NCBI GenBank assembly: GCA_965277355.1
Contig: CBDICN010000001.1
Coordinates: 1,240,001-1,304,000, forward strand
Source of the DNA: RH-AL1 sp965277355
GTDB lineage: Bacteria > Pseudomonadota > Alphaproteobacteria > Rhizobiales > Beijerinckiaceae
Reading direction: 5' to 3'
Length of the DNA: 64,000 bases
Shown: positions 8,667-17,667 of the stretch, in pieces
How positions within the stretch are numbered: the first letter of the stretch is position 1
Layout of the letters: the number at the start of each line of letters is the position of its first letter
The notes under the pieces: generated by a model
Seen by the model: the letters and a program-made list of their open reading frames with translations, nothing else
Told to the model about the DNA's origin: nothing
Databases searched by the model: none
Position numbers and translations under genes: made by a program

Positions 8667-10109
8667 ATGAGCGACTTCTGGCGGATGACGGCGGCCGAGA
8701 TCGCCACGCTGGTGCGGACGCGGCAGGCCAGCGCGACGGAGGTGACGAGCGACGCCCTCGCGCGGCTCGACGCCGTCAACCCCGCGATCAACGCCGTCGT
8801 CGAGCACCGGCCGGACGAGGCGCTGGCCGAGGCGGCGCGTGTCGATCGCGCGATCGCCGCAGGCGACGACGTGGGTCCTCTCGCCGGCGTCCCGTCGACC
8901 GTGAAAATTAACCTCGACCAGGCCGGCTACGCGACGACGAACGGTGTGACCCTCCAGCGCGACCTCGTCGCGCGCGAGGACAGCCCGGTCGTCGCCAATC
9001 TGCGGCGCGCCGGCGCCATCATCATCGGCCGGACTAACGCACCGGCCTTCTCCCTGCGCTGGTTTACCAGCAACCGGCTGCATGGCGCGACGAAGAATCC
9101 GCACGACCATAAGCTTACGCCGGGCGGCTCCTCCGGGGGCGCCGCGGCGGCGGTCGCGGCCGGCATCGGCGCGCTCGCGCTCGGCACCGATATCGCCGGC
9201 TCGATCCGCTACCCCGCCTACGCCTGCGGCATCCACGGGATCCGCCCGACCCTCGGGCGGGTGCCGGCCTTCAACGGCTCGCTGCCCGAGCGCTCGATCG
9301 GCCCGCAGCTCACCGCCGTCTCCGGCCCGTTGACGCGGACCATCGAGGATCTTCGCCTGGCGCTCGCCGCTCTCTCGCGGGCCGATCCGCGCGATCCATG
9401 GTGGATGCCGGTGCCGCTCCAAGGCCCGGCCGTCGCCAGGCGGGCCGTGGTTTGCGTCAGCCCGGAGGGGCTCAAGACTGTTCCGGCCGTGCGCGCCGCG
9501 CTGATAGACGCGGCCGCGTGGCTGTCCCGCGCCGGCTGGAGCGTCGAGGAGGTCGAGACCCTGCCGCCGCTCCGCGAGCCGGCCGACCTTCAGACGCTGA
9601 TCTGGGGCGCCGACGGCTTCGCCGACAAGCTCCGTGCCGCCGAGCAGGAAGGCGACGCCGGGGCGCTCGCCTTCATGACGGCGATGAAGCCGCTGGCGGA
9701 AACGATGGACCTCGACGCGCTCACGCGAGCGCTCACGCGACGGGCGACGCTGGTCCGCGAGTGGCAGCTCTACCTCGAGCGGGTGCCGCTCGTCCTGCTG
9801 CCGGTCAGCGGCGAGCTGCCGTTCAAGGAGGATCTCGATCTCGCCGGTCGCGAAGCCTTCGAGCGAGTCTGGCGCGCGCAGCTGACCCAGCTCGCGGTGC
9901 CGTTCCTCGGCCTGCCAGCGGTCACCGTCTCGACCGGCCTCGTCGGCATCACGCCCGTCGGCGTCCAGCTCGTCGCGAGCCGGTACCGCGAGGATGTGTG
10001 CTTCGACGCGGCAGCCGTCATCGAGGCGGCCGGCGCCCCGCCCGCTCCGATCGATCCGGCGGGCTGGCTGCCCGCAACTTGCCCACGGCGAAGTCGTCCG
10101 AGCCTTTAA
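8667..10109 (+). CDS. Amidase (amidase-signature family)
   Basis: A 480-residue amidase-signature hydrolase. The Ser-cisSer-Lys triad is visible: lysine in STVKINLDQ (K80), the glycine/serine segment PGGSSGG (about 152-158) and the nucleophile region GTDIAGSIRYPA (S179). Substrate is not predictable; it lacks partner GatC/GatB genes, so it is not assigned to the tRNA amidotransferase. The ATG at 8667 is preferred because GGAG ends 6 bases before it; the frame is open upstream. The stop TAA shares bases with the stop of the convergent ferritin-like gene. Confidence 0.9.
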   Translation: MSDFWRMTAAEIATLVRTRQASATEVTSDALARLDAVNPAINAVVEHRPDEALAEAARVDRAIAAGDDVGPLAGVPSTVKINLDQAGYATTNGVTLQRDLVAREDSPVVANLRRAGAIIIGRTNAPAFSLRWFTSNRLHGATKNPHDHKLTPGGSSGGAAAAVAAGIGALALGTDIAGSIRYPAYACGIHGIRPTLGRVPAFNGSLPERSIGPQLTAVSGPLTRTIEDLRLALAALSRADPRDPWWMPVPLQGPAVARRAVVCVSPEGLKTVPAVRAALIDAAAWLSRAGWSVEEVETLPPLREPADLQTLIWGADGFADKLRAAEQEGDAGALAFMTAMKPLAETMDLDALTRALTRRATLVREWQLYLERVPLVLLPVSGELPFKEDLDLAGREAFERVWRAQLTQLAVPFLGLPAVTVSTGLVGITPVGVQLVASRYREDVCFDAAAVIEAAGAPPAPIDPAGWLPATCPRRSRPSL

Positions 10110-11053
10110 GTGTTGATGCCGTTCGGGAAGAAGCCTCCGGGCGTCGTGGTCTTGTTGCCGTAGGCGATGTTGAGGACCTGGGTCATCGTGCGTTTGCCGA
10201 CGATGCTGTTGCCGTCGCCGTTGGTGAGGCCGGGCAGCGAAGTCGTCCCGACGCCATGGTCGTTGTTCTGGAGCGGCGTCCCGGCGGTGCCATCGAGCCG
10301 GGCGCGCAGGTAGGAGATGGCCTGCGTTTGGCTGCCCTGGTTGAGGGCGAACAGCGCGGTGCGGATCATGCCGGCCTGGTAGGCTTCGGTCGCCATCGTG
10401 CCGGATATGGCGTCGAGAATGGCTGGGTTGCTGATCATCGGAATGGCGCCATGCAGCGCCGTCACGCAGACGTCCTCGAGCATGTAGGCGCCGAGGAGGA
10501 AGTTGGTGTCGTTGGCGGACACGTTGAAGGTCGAGCCGGCGGGGATGAGACCGGCGTTGATCGCGGCGTTGGTGAAGCTGTTCTGGAGATCGATCGTCGG
10601 CCGCGGGTTCGGGGGCGAGCCGTACATCGTCAGCGAGTTGCGGAGGTCGATGACGTGGTTCTGCTCGTCGAGCGCGAGCTGCTGCGCATAGGCGAACACG
10701 TTGGCCGAGAGCGTCGTCGCCTGGGAGACGCCGATGACGGGACCTGACGCCTGTCCGGGGATACCGCCGAGAACGAGCGGCGTGGCGAGCCCCTGTCCCG
10801 TCGTGACACGAAGGTACAGCTCCGCGCCGAGATATTCGAAATTCAGCGCGAATCTCAGGATGGCGATGTCCGTCGCCGAGACCGCCGACTGCGCATGCGC
10901 CGGGGTGGATGCCTCGATGCCGGCCGCGGCCGCAACGATGGCGCCGTAACCAAGGCCACGCAGGAGCGTCCGGCGGCAGGCTTTGAAGTCGATCTCGCTG
11001 AACGGCCGCCCCAAAGTCCGTGTTGCATCAAATAATTCAGTCGCCATCGCCAT
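10106..11053 (-). CDS. Exported ferritin-like (desiccation-related) protein
   Basis: A 315-residue protein of the ferritin-like/desiccation-related (PCC13-62) type. The N-terminus has CRRTLLRGLGYGAIVAAAAG followed by AHA, a Tat-like signal with probable cleavage after AHA. The mature part has helix-bundle segments with FALNFEYLGAELYLR, ALDEQNHV and AYMLEDVCVTAL, in which Glu and His residues are spaced as in ferritin-like folds. The rest is Asn/Gly-rich. The start at 11053 follows repeated GCAGGAG units. Role in desiccation or metal handling is inferred from the family. It is preceded by an unusually A/T-rich upstream region. Confidence 0.85.
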   Translation of the reverse strand: MAMATELFDATRTLGRPFSEIDFKACRRTLLRGLGYGAIVAAAAGIEASTPAHAQSAVSATDIAILRFALNFEYLGAELYLRVTTGQGLATPLVLGGIPGQASGPVIGVSQATTLSANVFAYAQQLALDEQNHVIDLRNSLTMYGSPPNPRPTIDLQNSFTNAAINAGLIPAGSTFNVSANDTNFLLGAYMLEDVCVTALHGAIPMISNPAILDAISGTMATEAYQAGMIRTALFALNQGSQTQAISYLRARLDGTAGTPLQNNDHGVGTTSLPGLTNGDGNSIVGKRTMTQVLNIAYGNKTTTPGGFFPNGINT

Positions 11054-11303
11054 GTCCTGCTCCTGCTCCTGCTCGCCGATACCGCAAAAGCACATTGCCG
11101 GTAGGAAGGCGCCATTGGTATTTTCTTGACCCTTCTATAAAATAGATGACGTTGCTTTTTTATCGCACTAGCTTCTATGAAGCTCTCATCTCAATCGTCG
11201 CGATCTACTGTTGCCATACATCTTTGTGGGTTGTTGCTGGAAGAGTGAGCATGACGGACGCCCGGCAAGTGCGACCCCTGCTCGACGGCAGCCGGCGAGC
11301 CGA
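11054..11303. promoter_or_regulatory. A/T-rich upstream region with perfect palindrome
   Basis: Between the ferritin-like gene start and the 3' end of the VOC gene there is no gene. From about 11115 to 11215 the sequence is strikingly A/T-rich for this genome (for example TATAAAATAGATGA and a run of T). A perfect 6-bp inverted repeat with a 3-base spacer, AGCTTC-TAT-GAAGCT, lies at 11170-11184. It probably carries the promoter and possibly an operator of the minus-strand ferritin-like gene; no specific regulator is suggested. Confidence 0.45.
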
Positions 11304-12239
11304 TCAGGCCGCCGCCTGACGCACGACGAAGCGGTGGCCGTCGGGATCGAGCACCATGATCGCCTGCGTGGTATCGGCGAACCTAACGATGCCGGGCGAA
11401 ACGAAACGGGCGCGCTGCGCCGTCAGCGCCTCGGCAACGGACGCGAGATCGTTGGTCTCGAAAACGAAGTGCGTCGCCGCGAGGTCGTTCGATCGCGAGT
11501 CGCCGGCGGCCGGCCGCCGCGAGCCGACCTGGTAGCCTAGCAATTCGACGTGGGGCGGCGTCCGCGAGGGCTGAAGCGCGGTCACCACCACGCGCGCATC
11601 GGCCACGGCGTCCATGCGCGACTGCTCCACTCCTTCGTTAAACGTCTGCTCGCCGAGCATCAAACCGAAGCTGCGCTTGAAGAACTCGATGCTGCGCGCC
11701 GTGTCGGCGACCGAGATCGCGGAATGATCGATGCCGAGACACAGGCCATCTCCGCGCTTCTCCTGCCAGACGGCGGGACCCTTGCCGTCAGGAAAGCAAA
11801 GAAACTCCAGCGGATGTCCCTCGATGTCGCGGAACTTGAAGGCCGACACCGACCCGGACGAGGGCGGCAGCTGCTGCGGACCGGCCTCGCTGATCGGATG
11901 GAAACGGCCGATCTTGCAGAGGCGGGCGTAGGCCGATGCCATGTCGGACACGATGATCGCGAAATGCTGAAACCAGAGATCGGTGCTGGTGCTGTCGCCC
12001 GGATAAGGCTTTCCCGCCCGATCGAACGCTTGCAGCGCGATCTCCTGGTCGCCGAGACGCATGATCGTTTCACGGATTTCGGCGTGGGGAAGACCGAAAA
12101 GTTCGGCCTGCACCCCTTCGCAGACCCGTCGCTCGCTCGTGACGAAGTCGAATGCTTCCTCAAAGAACAGCTCGGCTGCGACGAGATCGGCGGTGACGAG
12201 GGCGAGGCGGCTGATCCGCTCGATCGAAGGCGCTGGCAT
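11304..12239 (-). CDS. Two-domain VOC (glyoxalase/dioxygenase superfamily) protein
   Basis: A 311-residue protein built of two vicinal-oxygen-chelate modules. The first spans about residues 5-150 (IERISRLALVTADLVAAELF to FKFRDIEGHPLEFLCFP) and the second about 160-311 (GIDHSAISVADTARSIEFF to IMVLDPDGHRFVV). The HPLE and DGHRF segments are the usual C-terminal metal-ligand strands. The start is the ATG at 12239 with AGGAAAAAGGA upstream. It is divergent from the GMC oxidoreductase with about 155 bases between them. Such proteins may be lyases, dioxygenases or binding proteins; no substrate can be assigned. Confidence 0.87.
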   Translation of the reverse strand: MPAPSIERISRLALVTADLVAAELFFEEAFDFVTSERRVCEGVQAELFGLPHAEIRETIMRLGDQEIALQAFDRAGKPYPGDSTSTDLWFQHFAIIVSDMASAYARLCKIGRFHPISEAGPQQLPPSSGSVSAFKFRDIEGHPLEFLCFPDGKGPAVWQEKRGDGLCLGIDHSAISVADTARSIEFFKRSFGLMLGEQTFNEGVEQSRMDAVADARVVVTALQPSRTPPHVELLGYQVGSRRPAAGDSRSNDLAATHFVFETNDLASVAEALTAQRARFVSPGIVRFADTTQAIMVLDPDGHRFVVRQAAA

Positions 12240-12395
12240 GACGGCATCCTTTTTCCTGCGCTCGTGATCCCGGTCGCTGCCACATTGCTGGCCGGGTCGC
12301 GACCGAAACGCCGCAGCGTGACGAAAGCTCACGGAGACGCCGTCTTTATCTTGGCCATAACGTTCGCCACGAAGTGACAAGAAGCGGAGGCGACG

Positions 12396-13967
12396 ATTAG
12401 CGACCACTACGACGTGATCGTGATCGGCAGCGGACCCGGCGGCGCCGCACTCGCAACCCGTCTCGCGCCGACCGGCAAGCGCATCCTGATCCTGGAGCGC
12501 GGCGACTATCTCAAGCGCGAGGCCGAGAACTGGGACCGCGAGGCTGTCTTCGGCAAAGGCCGGTACCGCGCCGACGAGACCTGGCACGACCGGGACGGCG
12601 CGCCCTTCGCGCCCGCCATCAGTTACTGTGTGGGCGGAAACTCGAAAGTCTACGGCTCCGCGCTGTTGCGCCTGCGGCGGGAGGACTTCGGCGAGGTGCG
12701 GCACAGCACCGGCGTCTCACCCGCCTGGCCGCTCGGCTACGAGGAGTTCGACCCCTACTATTTCGAGGCGGAGAAGCTGTTCCACGTTCACGGCCGGCGC
12801 GGCGAGGACCCGCACGAGCCGAACACGGAAGCGGCGTTTCCCTACCCGCCCGTCGAGCACGAGCCGGCGATCGGCCGGCTGAGTGCGGCGCTCGAGCGGC
12901 AAGGACTGCGGCCGTTCCATCTTCCACTCGGTATACTGCTCGATCAGAAGCCGGGAAGCTTCGAGCCGACGCACGACAGCGCCTGCATCCGCTGCGCGGC
13001 CTTCGACGGGTTTCCCTGCCTTACCAACGGTAAAGCCGACGCCCAGATCGTTTGCATCGACCCGACGCTGAAACTGCACGACAACGTCAGCCTCCTGACC
13101 GGCGCTCTTGCCACGAAACTCGAGACCGATCGCGCCGGCCGCGTCGTGACGGGCGTGCTTGTGACGCGCGACGGCGCGGCGGAGCGCTACAGCGCCGACA
13201 TCGTTGTGGTGTCCTGCGGTGCGCTGAATTCGGCGCTGCTGCTCCTGCGCTCCGCCAATGGCGCGCATCCGAACGGACTTGCCAACGGGTCCGACCAGGT
13301 CGGCCGCAACTACCTGAGGCACAATCAGTCGGTGCTCCTCGCCATGTCCCGGCAACGCAACGACACGATCTTTCAGAAGACGCTCGGTTTGTCCGACTTC
13401 TACTTCGGGACGGCGGACTGGCCCCACCCGATGGGCTTCATACAAATGTGCGGCAAGGTCCACGGCACCCAGGTGCGCGGCGAGTCGTTGCCGAACTGGC
13501 TCGGCTTCATGCCCGACGAGCCTTTCACGACCGTTGCTCGGCACACGCTCGACTTTTGGCTCTCTAGCGAAGACCTTCCCGATCCCAACAACCGGGTGAC
13601 GCTGACGCGCGACGGCCGCGTCCAGCTCGCGCTTACCGTCAATAACATGGAAGCCCATGAGAAGCTGCGCGCCCAGCTCAAGCTCGTGTTAGATAAAATG
13701 AGCGAGAGCAACGCGATGATCGACCGCTTTTTTTATCTCCACAAGAACATCCCGATCGACGGCGTGTCCCACCAAGCAGGGACGCTGCGCTTCGGCACCG
13801 ACCGGCGCACCGCGGTGCTCGACATCGACTGCAAGACGCACGAACTCGACAACCTTTACGTGGCCGACTCGAGCTTTTTCCCGTCTATCGGTGCCTCGAA
13901 CCCTACCCTCACGATCATCGCCAATGCGCTACGCGTAGCCGATCATCTCAAGGCGCGGCTGCGCTAA
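12396..13967 (+). CDS. GMC-family FAD oxidoreductase (probable ATT start)
   Basis: A 523-residue flavoprotein of the glucose-methanol-choline oxidoreductase family. The N-terminal FAD-binding motif is VIVIGSGPGGAALA, followed by ILERGDYL; the C-terminal half has GVSHQAGTLRFGTD and the closing LYVADSSFFPSIGASNPTLTIIANALRVADHL, with the conserved catalytic-region histidine and asparagine. An in-frame stop lies at 12375 and no ATG, GTG or TTG occurs before GTG 12414, which would remove part of the first beta strand and has no ribosome-binding site. ATT at 12396 sits 5 bases after GCGGAGG, so I take it as the likely start. Substrate (sugar, alcohol or related) is unknown. Confidence 0.88.
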   Translation: MSDHYDVIVIGSGPGGAALATRLAPTGKRILILERGDYLKREAENWDREAVFGKGRYRADETWHDRDGAPFAPAISYCVGGNSKVYGSALLRLRREDFGEVRHSTGVSPAWPLGYEEFDPYYFEAEKLFHVHGRRGEDPHEPNTEAAFPYPPVEHEPAIGRLSAALERQGLRPFHLPLGILLDQKPGSFEPTHDSACIRCAAFDGFPCLTNGKADAQIVCIDPTLKLHDNVSLLTGALATKLETDRAGRVVTGVLVTRDGAAERYSADIVVVSCGALNSALLLLRSANGAHPNGLANGSDQVGRNYLRHNQSVLLAMSRQRNDTIFQKTLGLSDFYFGTADWPHPMGFIQMCGKVHGTQVRGESLPNWLGFMPDEPFTTVARHTLDFWLSSEDLPDPNNRVTLTRDGRVQLALTVNNMEAHEKLRAQLKLVLDKMSESNAMIDRFFYLHKNIPIDGVSHQAGTLRFGTDRRTAVLDIDCKTHELDNLYVADSSFFPSIGASNPTLTIIANALRVADHLKARLR

Positions 13968-13996
13968 CAGCGGGGCAGGCAAGTAGCGATGCGAGC

Positions 13997-14872
13997 TCAG
14001 CCGCCCGTCGCGAAGCCGGGATAGAGCGTCATGCCGCCGTCGACGAACAAAGTGGTGCCTGTCACATAGTCGGCGTTGTCGGACAGCAGCCATACGGCCG
14101 CCTGCGCAATATCCTCTGGTTCGCCGATCCGCTTGTAGGGGACGAGCGTCATCAGGTTCCGGTACGCGTCAGGCGTCGACCAGGCGGCGGTGTTGATCGG
14201 CGTGCGGATCGCGCCAGGCGCGATGCCGTTGACGCGGACGCGGTGCGGCGCGAGTTCCTGCGCCATCGACTCCATAAGCAGTTTGATGCCGCCCTTCGAG
14301 CTCGCATAGTTGACATGCCCGGCCCACGGAATGACCTGGTGCACCGAACTCATGCAGAGCATCTTGCCGGCGGCGATCGAAACCTCCTCATCGACACCGC
14401 GGCGCAGGAATTCGCGCGCCGCCTCGCGCTGGCAAAGGAACTGACCGGTGAGATTGACGCCGATCACCGTGGTCCAGTGCTCGAGCGTCATGTCGACCAG
14501 CGGCGCATCCCGCTGAAGGCCGGCATTGCTCACGGAGATGTGCAGCGTGCCGAACTCCGCGACCGCCTTCTTGTACATGGCGACGACCTCGTCCTCCTTG
14601 GACACGTCCGCCTTGATCACGAGCGCCCTGCGACCGAAGCCTTCGATCTCGTGAGCGACTTCGTCGGCGGTCTCAGGGTGCGTCACGAAGTTCACCACGA
14701 CATCGGCGCCGGCCTGAGCGAGGCCGATCGCGATCGCCTCGCCGATCCCGGAGTTGGCACCGGTCACAATGGCTGGCTGGCCCTCCAGCAGCTTCGGAAA
14801 GGCGACCGTGGGGGCCGGACGTTCGCCCGGCGAGGCCGGAGCGGTCGGATCCTTACGCGGTGTATCAGCCAT
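13997..14872 (-). CDS. Short-chain dehydrogenase, glucose 1-dehydrogenase-like
   Basis: A 291-residue classical SDR. After a Pro-rich lead (about 1-30) come the nucleotide motif TGANSGIGEAIA, NNAG-equivalent SVSNAG, catalytic serine in MSSVHQ, and the YASSK pair (Tyr-X3-Lys). The C-terminus has TGTTLFVDGGMTLYPGF, close to glucose 1-dehydrogenase and general-stress SDRs. The ATG at 14872, six bases after AGGAGG, overlaps the stop of the upstream glucosidase gene by 8 bases, so the two are translationally coupled. That suggests a link between glucoside hydrolysis and oxidation, but substrate is an inference. Confidence 0.92.
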   Translation of the reverse strand: MADTPRKDPTAPASPGERPAPTVAFPKLLEGQPAIVTGANSGIGEAIAIGLAQAGADVVVNFVTHPETADEVAHEIEGFGRRALVIKADVSKEDEVVAMYKKAVAEFGTLHISVSNAGLQRDAPLVDMTLEHWTTVIGVNLTGQFLCQREAAREFLRRGVDEEVSIAAGKMLCMSSVHQVIPWAGHVNYASSKGGIKLLMESMAQELAPHRVRVNGIAPGAIRTPINTAAWSTPDAYRNLMTLVPYKRIGEPEDIAQAAVWLLSDNADYVTGTTLFVDGGMTLYPGFATGG

Positions 14873-17594
14873 TCTCGCCTCCTGCTCCGCTTGAACGGGA
14901 CGCGGCGGGTTCGGTTGCACGTTCGCCGAAATCGGGGTCGATCTCGGGACGCGGATGCAGGAGCAGCGCGATGAGCCCGGTCCATCCGGTCTGATGCGAG
15001 GCGCCGAGCCCGCGCCCGCTGTCGCCGTGGAAGTGCTCGTAGAAAAGGATGTGGTCGCGGAAGTGCGGATCGTCCTGGAGCAGCGCGGTCCCGCCGAAAA
15101 TGGGGCGGCGGCCCGATGGTTCGCGAAGAAACAAACGCGTCAGCCGTGTCGTGATCTCGTGGGCGATCTCGGCGAGCGTCATGAGGCGACCCGATCCGGT
15201 CGGGCACTCCAGCTGGAAATCCTGGTTGTAGAAGGTGTGGAAGCGGTGCAGCGCGACCACGATGAGGTAATTGACCGGCATCCAGATCGGGCCGCGCCAG
15301 TTCGAATTGCCGCCGTAGAGCCGCGTCGTGCCCTCGCCGGGCGCGTAGGTGACATCGTGTTCCTCACCGTGGATCGAGAGGTTGGCGGGATGGGCGAGGT
15401 GGTACTTCGACACCGAGCGGACCCCGTAGTCCGACAGGAACTCGGTCTCGTCCAGCATCCAGGTCAGCACCCGGTTGAGGCGCTGCTTGCGCATCAGGGC
15501 CAGCAGCGAATACTTGGCGTCGTTCTTGTCCGCCCACCGCGTCACCAGACGCGCGAGATCGGGACGATTGGCGTAGATCCACTCGATGCGATTGCGCAAG
15601 TCTGGCAGCCGCTCCAGCATCTCGTCGTTCAAGAGCTCCACCGCGAAGAGCGGGATCAGGCCGACCATCGAGCGTACGCGCAGCGGCAGCTCCGGCTCCC
15701 CGGGGAATTCGAGCACGTCGTAGTAGAAGCCGTCCTCCTCGTTCCAAAGGCCAGACCCGCTCGCGCCGATCTTTCGGTGGACCGCGCTCGCGATCAGCAG
15801 GAAATGCTCGAAGAACTTGATCGCCATGTCCTCGTAGACATGGTCGGCGAGCGCGATCTCGATCGCCATGCGCATCAGGTTCAAGGCGTAGACCGCCGCC
15901 CACGCCGTACCGTCGGCCTGGTCGATATGGCCGCCGCCCGGCAGGTGGCTGCTGCGGTCGAATAGGGAAATGTTGTCGAGGCCGAGGAAGCCGCCCTCGA
16001 AGATGTTGCGGTCGTTGGCGTCCTCCTTGTTCACCCACCAGGTGAAGTTGAGGATGAGCTTGTGGAAGACGCGGCGCAGGAACGCCGTGTCCGGATGGCC
16101 GCAGCGCGCGCGATCGATGTCGTAGATCTGCAGCGCGGCCAGCGCGTGGACGGGCGGGTTGGCATCGCCGAACTTCCACTCGTAGGCCGGCAGCTGACCG
16201 TTGGGATGGAGGAAGCGCGACTGGGTGAGCAGGACAAGCTGCGCCTTGGCGAACGCCGGATCGATCAACGCGAACGTCACGCAGTGGAACGCCAGGTCCC
16301 AGGAGGCGAACCACGGGTACTCCCAGGCGTCCGGCATCGACATGATGTCGGAGGCGACGAGATGCAGCCAGTCCGAGTCGCGGCCGATGAGGCGCTCGTG
16401 CGCAGGACGAGGCTCGTTGGGATCGCCGCTCAACCACTCCCGGACGTCGAAGCCGTAATACTGCTTCGACCACAACATGCCCGCGAAGGCCTGGCGCTGG
16501 ACATGGCGGCCGTCCGGGTCGTCCATTCCCGTTTGCAGGGCGGTGTAGAAGGCGTCGCACTCCGAGCGTCGCCGGCCTATGATCTCGTCGAAATCGGCAA
16601 AGGCGTCATGAGCCTGGTGCAGTCGCACGCGTATGACCGCCTTGCCGTACGGGGCGATCGTGAGCGCGTGATGCGCTGCCGCTTTGGTGCCGAACCGCGA
16701 CGGGTTCACCGCGTCGGCGTCGGCATGGACGATGTAGTCGTTGATGCCGTCCTTGAAGTAGCCTTCGGCGCCGACGTTAAAGAGGCGGCGGACGTTCGTT
16801 TCGTTTTCGCAGAAGAGCAGCGTGGGCTTGCCGTCGCACTCGAGCCGCATCTTCGGCAGGATCGGATGCTCGATCGTGATCGCGCGATCATCGTGAGCAT
16901 GGAAGCGCGGCTTCGCTGCGCCGTCCTTCCACTTCCAGGTGTTGCGCGACCAGACCTGCGGCAAGCAGTGCAGGACGGCGGTGCGGTTGCCGCGGTTCTC
17001 GATCGTCAGCCGCATGAGAATGTCGTCGGGGCCGGCCTTGGCGTACTCGATCGTCACGTCGAAGTAGCGGCCGTGGTCGAAAACGCCGGTGTCGTAGATC
17101 TCGTACTCTTGGTCGTGCAGCCCGCGCTCTTTGTTGACGGTCAGGAGCTCTTCGTAGGGAAAGACAGCGTGCGGATACTTGTAGAGCATCCGCATGTACG
17201 AATGGGTCGGCGTACCATCGAGGTAGTAGTAAAGCTCCTTAACGTCTTCGCCGTGGTTGCCCTCGGCGTTGGTGAGGCCGAACAGGCGCTCCTTGAGGAT
17301 GGGGTCCCTACCGTTCCACAGCGCGAGACCGAGGCAGACCGCGAGTTCGTCGTCGGCGAAGCCGCCGATCGCATCCTCGCCCCAGCGGTAGGCGCGGCTG
17401 CGGGCATGGTCGTGCGGCAGGTAGGTCCAGGCTTCTCCGTCGGCGCTGTAATCCTCGCGAACTGTGCCCCACTGACGCTCGCTGAGGTAGGGACCGAAGC
17501 GGCGCCAGCCGGCGCTCTCCGCCTGCGCTAGCCGCTTACCCTCTTCCGTATCGGCAACCGCGCGATGCGGCGCATTCGGCGTTTCGATCTTCAT
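14865..17594 (-). CDS. GH63-type (MGH1-like) glycoside hydrolase
   Basis: A 909-residue cytoplasmic protein with no signal peptide. It belongs to the (alpha/alpha)6-barrel GH63/MGH1 group, bacterial relatives of processing alpha-glucosidase that include mannosylglycerate and glucosylglycerate hydrolases. Typical segments are WGEDAIGGFADDE near residue 75, DIMSMPDAWEYPWFASWDLAFH (general-acid aspartate region, about residue 430), and the late NSNWRGPIWMPVNYLIV. Length is longer than solute hydrolases (about 450) and like the large bacterial GH63 glucosidases. It is coupled with the downstream SDR. Substrate unassigned; an alpha-glucoside or compatible solute is plausible. Confidence 0.87.
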   Translation of the reverse strand: MKIETPNAPHRAVADTEEGKRLAQAESAGWRRFGPYLSERQWGTVREDYSADGEAWTYLPHDHARSRAYRWGEDAIGGFADDELAVCLGLALWNGRDPILKERLFGLTNAEGNHGEDVKELYYYLDGTPTHSYMRMLYKYPHAVFPYEELLTVNKERGLHDQEYEIYDTGVFDHGRYFDVTIEYAKAGPDDILMRLTIENRGNRTAVLHCLPQVWSRNTWKWKDGAAKPRFHAHDDRAITIEHPILPKMRLECDGKPTLLFCENETNVRRLFNVGAEGYFKDGINDYIVHADADAVNPSRFGTKAAAHHALTIAPYGKAVIRVRLHQAHDAFADFDEIIGRRRSECDAFYTALQTGMDDPDGRHVQRQAFAGMLWSKQYYGFDVREWLSGDPNEPRPAHERLIGRDSDWLHLVASDIMSMPDAWEYPWFASWDLAFHCVTFALIDPAFAKAQLVLLTQSRFLHPNGQLPAYEWKFGDANPPVHALAALQIYDIDRARCGHPDTAFLRRVFHKLILNFTWWVNKEDANDRNIFEGGFLGLDNISLFDRSSHLPGGGHIDQADGTAWAAVYALNLMRMAIEIALADHVYEDMAIKFFEHFLLIASAVHRKIGASGSGLWNEEDGFYYDVLEFPGEPELPLRVRSMVGLIPLFAVELLNDEMLERLPDLRNRIEWIYANRPDLARLVTRWADKNDAKYSLLALMRKQRLNRVLTWMLDETEFLSDYGVRSVSKYHLAHPANLSIHGEEHDVTYAPGEGTTRLYGGNSNWRGPIWMPVNYLIVVALHRFHTFYNQDFQLECPTGSGRLMTLAEIAHEITTRLTRLFLREPSGRRPIFGGTALLQDDPHFRDHILFYEHFHGDSGRGLGASHQTGWTGLIALLLHPRPEIDPDFGERATEPAASRSSGAGGENG

Positions 17595-17667
17595 GCGCCA
17601 CCGTCCCGTGTCAGTATGCGGAAGCCGATCGGCAGCGCGTGCCTAGAGCATCGGTGATCGCGATCGA

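Noticed and set aside
12240..12704. Longer start for the VOC protein, reaching 12704
   Set aside because: This would run antisense into the GMC gene; the ATG at 12239 has a ribosome-binding site and fits the first domain.
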